A DNA stretch of 6,926 nucleotides. Origin: an uncultured bacterium (GTDB taxonomy: Bacteria > Cloacimonadota > Cloacimonadia > Cloacimonadales > Cloacimonadaceae). Of this stretch, positions 3,997-6,926 are shown one piece after another (within the stretch, counting starts at the first letter, position 1; each line of letters starts with the position of its first letter). A program made the translations under genes and the position numbers. The notes under the pieces are model-generated. The model ran no database searches. It was not told the origin of the DNA and saw only the letters and a program-made list of their open reading frames with translations. Where the stretch lies: assembly GCA_937924555.1 (NCBI GenBank), contig CALDSN010000214.1, positions 1 to 6,926 on the forward strand, in the 5' to 3' direction.

Positions 3997-6926
3997 TTAT
4001 TCCCGCGTGGCAAACACTGCCTGCACCTGATAGAAGGCTTTTGCTTCGTTTGTTGTGTCCAGATAGCTGAGGGATTCCGTCTCTGCCAACAGGTTGAACT
4101 CACCCATGGGATCAAGCGAGCGATACACGCGATATGATATGGCTCCATACACATCTGTCCAGCTAAGCAAGATATCGGTTCCATCCCTGAGAAGGCTAAG
4201 GACAGGCTTGTCGTAAGAGCTTATCTGCATCTGAACAGGTATGTCAAAAGCGGGATTAGCCGAATCATTGGAGTTTATCCGCAGGATTGCGGAGTATAAA
4301 CCCGGAAGCATGGCGGTGGCATCAAACTGCAGCGCAGCCAACCTGCTTGCTCCCCCGGATACGGAACCGCTGATAGGACTTACGCTTAGCCAATCCAGCG
4401 ATAGTGAAGCAGGCTCCATGGCAATGTTTCCGTTTAAGGAGTGCGGCATAGCTCCATAGATGTCCCCATCTATCTGATAAGCAAGGTTCAGGCTTCCCAC
4501 AAAGTCGCCCTGGATGCTCACATTGACGGTAGCCACGGCGGACTCTCCCCCGCGGATAACGCCCCAGCCACCATCTGAACCAGACCACAGAACGCTTATC
4601 CCGTTCCCTGAGCTTGTGTTGGGGACTAAGGCACCACCAGTTCCGCCCTCGAAGTTGGACACGCTGTTTACCACCACTCCGGCAGGGAAGCTGATGCTGA
4701 TGTTTTTTAGCCATTCATAATCCGTGCTGGCATTATACACAGTGAAAACCCAGTCCACAGTGCTGTTTGCCGCATATTGCGAGGTATTGGCAATGAGGGT
4801 CGAGCCATTGATGTTTCTGTGCGCCGTCAAATATTCCCTACGCTCGGGACTGAGGATTTCCAGAGTGTAGTTTAGGGGTCTGCTGCCGGAATTGCCGATG
4901 CTGAGTGTTTCCGTGCCTTGTCCATTGATGGGGAGAGTGGCGGTGATGCCCGGTTCCTGCACCAGAATAGTTGGCGGGATATAGCCCTCACCGCTGAGGT
5001 GCATAGGGTAATCAGCATGGAGCAGGCTGTTGCTGTGAATTAGCATTTCGGTGTTGTACACCCCGGGAGTGGTGGGGGTAAATGTCATTGTGCAGGAAAG
5101 GGTTGCGCCAGATGCAATGCTGAAGTTAGCGGAGCCATAGCTGAGTGTGTAACCCAAGGGAGGTGTGAAAGAACCGGTTAAAATAGTGTTGCCTGCATTA
5201 GTGATGTTGAAATCCAAGCTACTGCTGTTGTTTACCACCATCGCTCCAAAGCTGAGGGTGTCCGGGCTGACGAAAAGATAGGGGTTTTCCCCATAGCCCA
5301 CATCCAGAGTCACCGGGATGATGAGGGGGCTGTTAGCGGGAGCATTGCTGACAATATTGATATTTGCATGATATGTGCCTGCAGGGAGTTGGGTGGCGTC
5401 CAAGCCCACGCTGAACTGGCGCACTGAGCCAAAGATTAAAGTGTCGGTGATGGTGCTCACGGCATCCAGAGTAAGCCAGTTTTCGGAGGTTCTGCTGCGG
5501 GCGGTATATTCCACCGAGATGCTGTATGCCAAATCTGATCCACCGGTATTGCTGAGCCTTAACACATCAGAAGTCTGGCTGCCAATAAGAACGCTGCGGG
5601 TGATTGCCGTTACATTAGTTACGGCTGTGGGAGGAGCGGGTCTGATGAAGGGATAGCCATTATTCAGCTCTGCGCTTTGTTGCCACACGGTAAGCATATC
5701 GAAGCCCACAAAGGTGGAAGCAGTCTTCATCTGGGCGGTGGTTTTTCCGCAGCTTGCATCCAAGCCCGGTGAAGCGGGTGTGTTGGAAAGCTCCCGGTTC
5801 CAATAGCAGTTGGTGTAAGAGATGGATGTGCCGGGGTTATCGCCACTAAATCCGCCGGCGATGGGGGTGCTGTTTGCGGAATAGTCCATTGTAACAGAGG
5901 CATAGCAGTTGCTGAAGTGTGCTCCGCTGGTGCCGGAGAAACCACCTACCCTCTCATAACCCACCACGCTTCCGGTGGCAAAACAATCACTGATAGAGCC
6001 GAAACCTACACCTGCAAAACCACCCACTTTTAGGGTGCCTTGAACTGCCCCTTTGAAGGAACATTTGGAGATGCTGCCATAGTTCATACCGGCAAAACCG
6101 CCACAGTAAACCCCAAAGAGACTGAATATGCCGCCGCTTGCTGTTACATGGCAATTGCTTATCTCCCCATAGTTGACGCCAACCATGCCGCCAATCTGGT
6201 TGTAACCCGTTACAAAGCTGATGCCGAGATTGAGGTTCTTTAGTCTGAATCCGGCACCGGTGTTGCCAAACAACCCAATCCAGGATTCACCCCCGCTATG
6301 GTTGGCATGCAGTGCTTTGAAGCCGGTGAGGCTGCGATAGTTGCCATCCACCTTGCCGTAAAACAAATCGTTACTATCGCCGATGGGAGTCCAACACCAG
6401 CCATAGTTGTAGCCTGCGTTTCCCTCGGCAAAATAGGAACTCATGTCCATATCGGTGGTTATCTTGAAATATTTGTCGCTATGCTCGGTGCCAAGGTAGT
6501 TATTCAGCAGGCTCAGTTGCCCGGGTGTGGAGATTAACCAGGGATCAGCTTCGGTGCCGCTACCTCCTGCAAAATACTCCGGGACAGGGATGCAAACCCC
6601 GGTTACGGTCAGGCTGTAGGTGCTTTGAGCATCACTGTTGCTGGTGATAATAACCGTGCCGTCAAAGTTTCCATAGCCCATGGGGGCAAAGATGAGGGTG
6701 CAATCCAAGGTGCTTCCCGCGGGAAGATTAAGGGCAAAGCTGCCTGTTTGTCCATTCACCGTATATCCATTGGGAATGCTGATGCTTCCGTTTAGGGGTA
6801 ACTGCCCGGTATTGGAGATAGCAAAGGACTGAGTTTGGGTGTTGCCAAGATATATATCGCCAAAGCCTATCTGCGTGGCATTAACAGAGATGCGGGGCAG
6901 CACGGGATTGGCTGTTGCCACTTGCT
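3997..6926 (-). CDS. Multidomain surface protein (ASH-like, GLUG, BACON-like, FN3), 5' truncated by window edge
   Basis: The minus-strand frame is open from the right edge to TAA 3999-3997 (about 975 codons); a GTG at 6921-6919 is internal, so signal peptide and start lie outside. Numbering from that GTG, residues 1-112 are a choice-of-anchor-D/ASH-like Ig fold (GFGDIYLGNTQTQSFAISNTG). Residues 115-430 are a GLUG region opening FAGGSGTEADPWLIS, with six GLUG-like units (214-234, 243-265, 273-293, 299-321, 325-345, 355-375) and the usual ending TTAQMKTASTF...GYPFI. Residues 433-541 are BACON-like and 545-648 a second ASH-like domain. Residues 650-901 are a second BACON-like domain apparently split by an inserted module (about 707-832). 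Residues 902-974 are FN3-like (ILLSWTDVYGAISYRVYRS). There is no C-terminal sorting tail, LPXTG motif or membrane helix. This suggests a large secreted adhesin or scaffold; the ligand is unknown. Confidence 0.88.
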   Translation of the reverse strand, partial: QVATANPVLPRISVNATQIGFGDIYLGNTQTQSFAISNTGQLPLNGSISIPNGYTVNGQTGSFALNLPAGSTLDCTLIFAPMGYGNFDGTVIITSNSDAQSTYSLTVTGVCIPVPEYFAGGSGTEADPWLISTPGQLSLLNNYLGTEHSDKYFKITTDMDMSSYFAEGNAGYNYGWCWTPIGDSNDLFYGKVDGNYRSLTGFKALHANHSGGESWIGLFGNTGAGFRLKNLNLGISFVTGYNQIGGMVGVNYGEISNCHVTASGGIFSLFGVYCGGFAGMNYGSISKCSFKGAVQGTLKVGGFAGVGFGSISDCFATGSVVGYERVGGFSGTSGAHFSNCYASVTMDYSANSTPIAGGFSGDNPGTSISYTNCYWNRELSNTPASPGLDASCGKTTAQMKTASTFVGFDMLTVWQQSAELNNGYPFIRPAPPTAVTNVTAITRSVLIGSQTSDVLRLSNTGGSDLAYSISVEYTARSRTSENWLTLDAVSTITDTLIFGSVRQFSVGLDATQLPAGTYHANINIVSNAPANSPLIIPVTLDVGYGENPYLFVSPDTLSFGAMVVNNSSSLDFNITNAGNTILTGSFTPPLGYTLSYGSANFSIASGATLSCTMTFTPTTPGVYNTEMLIHSNSLLHADYPMHLSGEGYIPPTILVQEPGITATLPINGQGTETLSIGNSGSRPLNYTLEILSPERREYLTAHRNINGSTLIANTSQYAANSTVDWVFTVYNASTDYEWLKNISISFPAGVVVNSVSNFEGGTGGALVPNTSSGNGISVLWSGSDGGWGVIRGGESAVATVNVSIQGDFVGSLNLAYQIDGDIYGAMPHSLNGNIAMEPASLSLDWLSVSPISGSVSGGASRLAALQFDATAMLPGLYSAILRINSNDSANPAFDIPVQMQISSYDKPVLSLLRDGTDILLSWTDVYGAISYRVYRSLDPMGEFNLLAETESLSYLDTTNEAKAFYQVQAVFATRE

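Noticed and set aside
3882..4714. Alternative-frame ORFs of about 100-130 codons on the minus strand (3882-4184, 4322-4714)
   Set aside because: They overlap the well-supported surface-protein frame, have low-complexity or Arg/Trp-rich composition, and one runs through the hairpin.
6919..6921. GTG at 6921 (minus strand) as the start of the surface protein
   Set aside because: The frame stays open to the window edge, and no signal peptide follows this codon, only the beginning of an Ig-like domain.

Overview
The window looks like chromosomal DNA from an uncultured Gram-negative anaerobe. The best guess is the Candidatus Cloacimonadota / Bacteroidota-like (FCB) neighbourhood. This rests on protein style only: a large surface protein mixing choice-of-anchor-D (ASH-like), GLUG, BACON-like and FN3 modules, a B12-type radical SAM protein, and a secreted YD-repeat protein. 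The code is standard, since TGA ends several genes, and Shine-Dalgarno sites are of GAGG type. No rRNA, tRNA, CRISPR array or insertion sequence was seen.

Layout. (1) 1-1314 (+): 3' part of a B12-binding radical SAM protein of the DUF4080 type, open at the left edge. (2) 1315-1514: spacer with a 7-bp GC-rich palindrome and a candidate promoter. (3) 1515-2309 (+): a nucleotidyltransferase-fold gene interrupted by one in-frame TGA at 2109-2111. The same frame stays open to a TGA at 2307-2309, which overlaps the ATG of a three-helix membrane protein (2306-2722) as ATGA, so the two were built as an operon. (4) 2800-3639 (+): an exported protein made almost entirely of about 26-residue YD repeats. 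(5) 3640-3996: no long gene, but dense in signals. It holds the 5' stub of what looks like a second YD-family gene (+), a tiny hydrophobic ORF on the minus strand with its own good promoter and ribosome-binding site, a 9-bp inverted repeat between them, and a 30-bp-arm hairpin built from 11-bp repeats. (6) 3997-6926 (-): 3' part of a multidomain surface protein, open at the right edge.

Functional picture. The radical SAM protein, the nucleotidyltransferase/membrane-protein pair and the YD-repeat gene look like separate transcription units on the plus strand. The surface protein runs toward them on the minus strand. The convergent gap shows gene decay, with two signal-peptide-like starts facing each other. 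The most notable observations are the nonsense codon inside an otherwise intact gene, the composite hairpin whose two imperfections become G-U pairs only in the minus-strand RNA, and the promoter-equipped minus-strand micro-ORF. No complete new defence or biosynthetic system is visible.
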